Assembly: GCA_947464585.1 (NCBI GenBank)
Contig: CANHYS010000138.1
Coordinates: 1 to 6,330, forward strand
Source of the DNA: Planctomycetaceae bacterium
Lineage (GTDB): Bacteria > Planctomycetota > Planctomycetia > Pirellulales > UBA1268
Direction of reading: 5' to 3'
Length of the DNA: 6,330 bases
The notes under the pieces are model-generated. The model was not told the DNA's origin. It did not search any database and worked only from the letters and a program-made list of their open reading frames with translations. The position numbers and the translations under genes are program-made. Below, in pieces: positions 6,288 through 6,330 of the stretch; the stretch's first letter is position 1; the number at the start of each line of letters is the position of its first letter.

Positions 6288-6330
6288 GGAAGGGGGCACG
6301 GGATTGATTGGCGGGTCGGGACGTGGCTGC

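Overview
The window is GC-rich bacterial DNA. It is densely coded on the + strand, with no mobile element, RNA gene or CRISPR array that I can see. The gene content indicates a Gram-negative-type organism that makes lipid A. A planctomycete, perhaps Pirellulales-like, is the best guess. This rests on the ompH-lpxC-lpxA-oxidoreductase order, the style of the LpxA and OmpH proteins, and the PA-M28-PDZ peptidase. The assignment is inference from remembered family patterns, not a database match.

Layout, all on +. (1) Positions 1-1529 hold the 3' part of a secreted-type M28 zinc aminopeptidase with an N-terminal PA-like region and a C-terminal PDZ domain. It is followed by a good hairpin-plus-T-tract terminator (1540-1561). 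(2) After a 179-nt spacer comes a compact envelope cluster. It contains an OmpH/Skp-type periplasmic chaperone (1709-2371), LpxC (2422-3291), LpxA (3321-4196) and a Gfo/Idh/MocA NAD(P)-dependent oxidoreductase (4193-5239) that overlaps lpxA by ATGA. (3) After a 211-nt gap containing a perfect 16-bp palindrome comes a single-pass membrane protein with a long coiled coil and no recognised function (5451-6287). The last 43 nt hold nothing I can identify.

How the genes work together: LpxA acylates UDP-GlcNAc and LpxC deacetylates the product, which are the first two steps of lipid A synthesis. OmpH/Skp escorts outer-membrane proteins across the periplasm. The oxidoreductase is translationally coupled to lpxA and resembles UDP-sugar 3-dehydrogenases. 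This recalls the gnnA-lpxA arrangement of bacteria that build lipid A on a 2,3-diamino sugar, and it is the most interesting lead here. However, no aminotransferase (gnnB) is visible, so the link is a hypothesis. A Ser in LpxA where E. coli has Lys76 adds a second reason to look at substrate choice.
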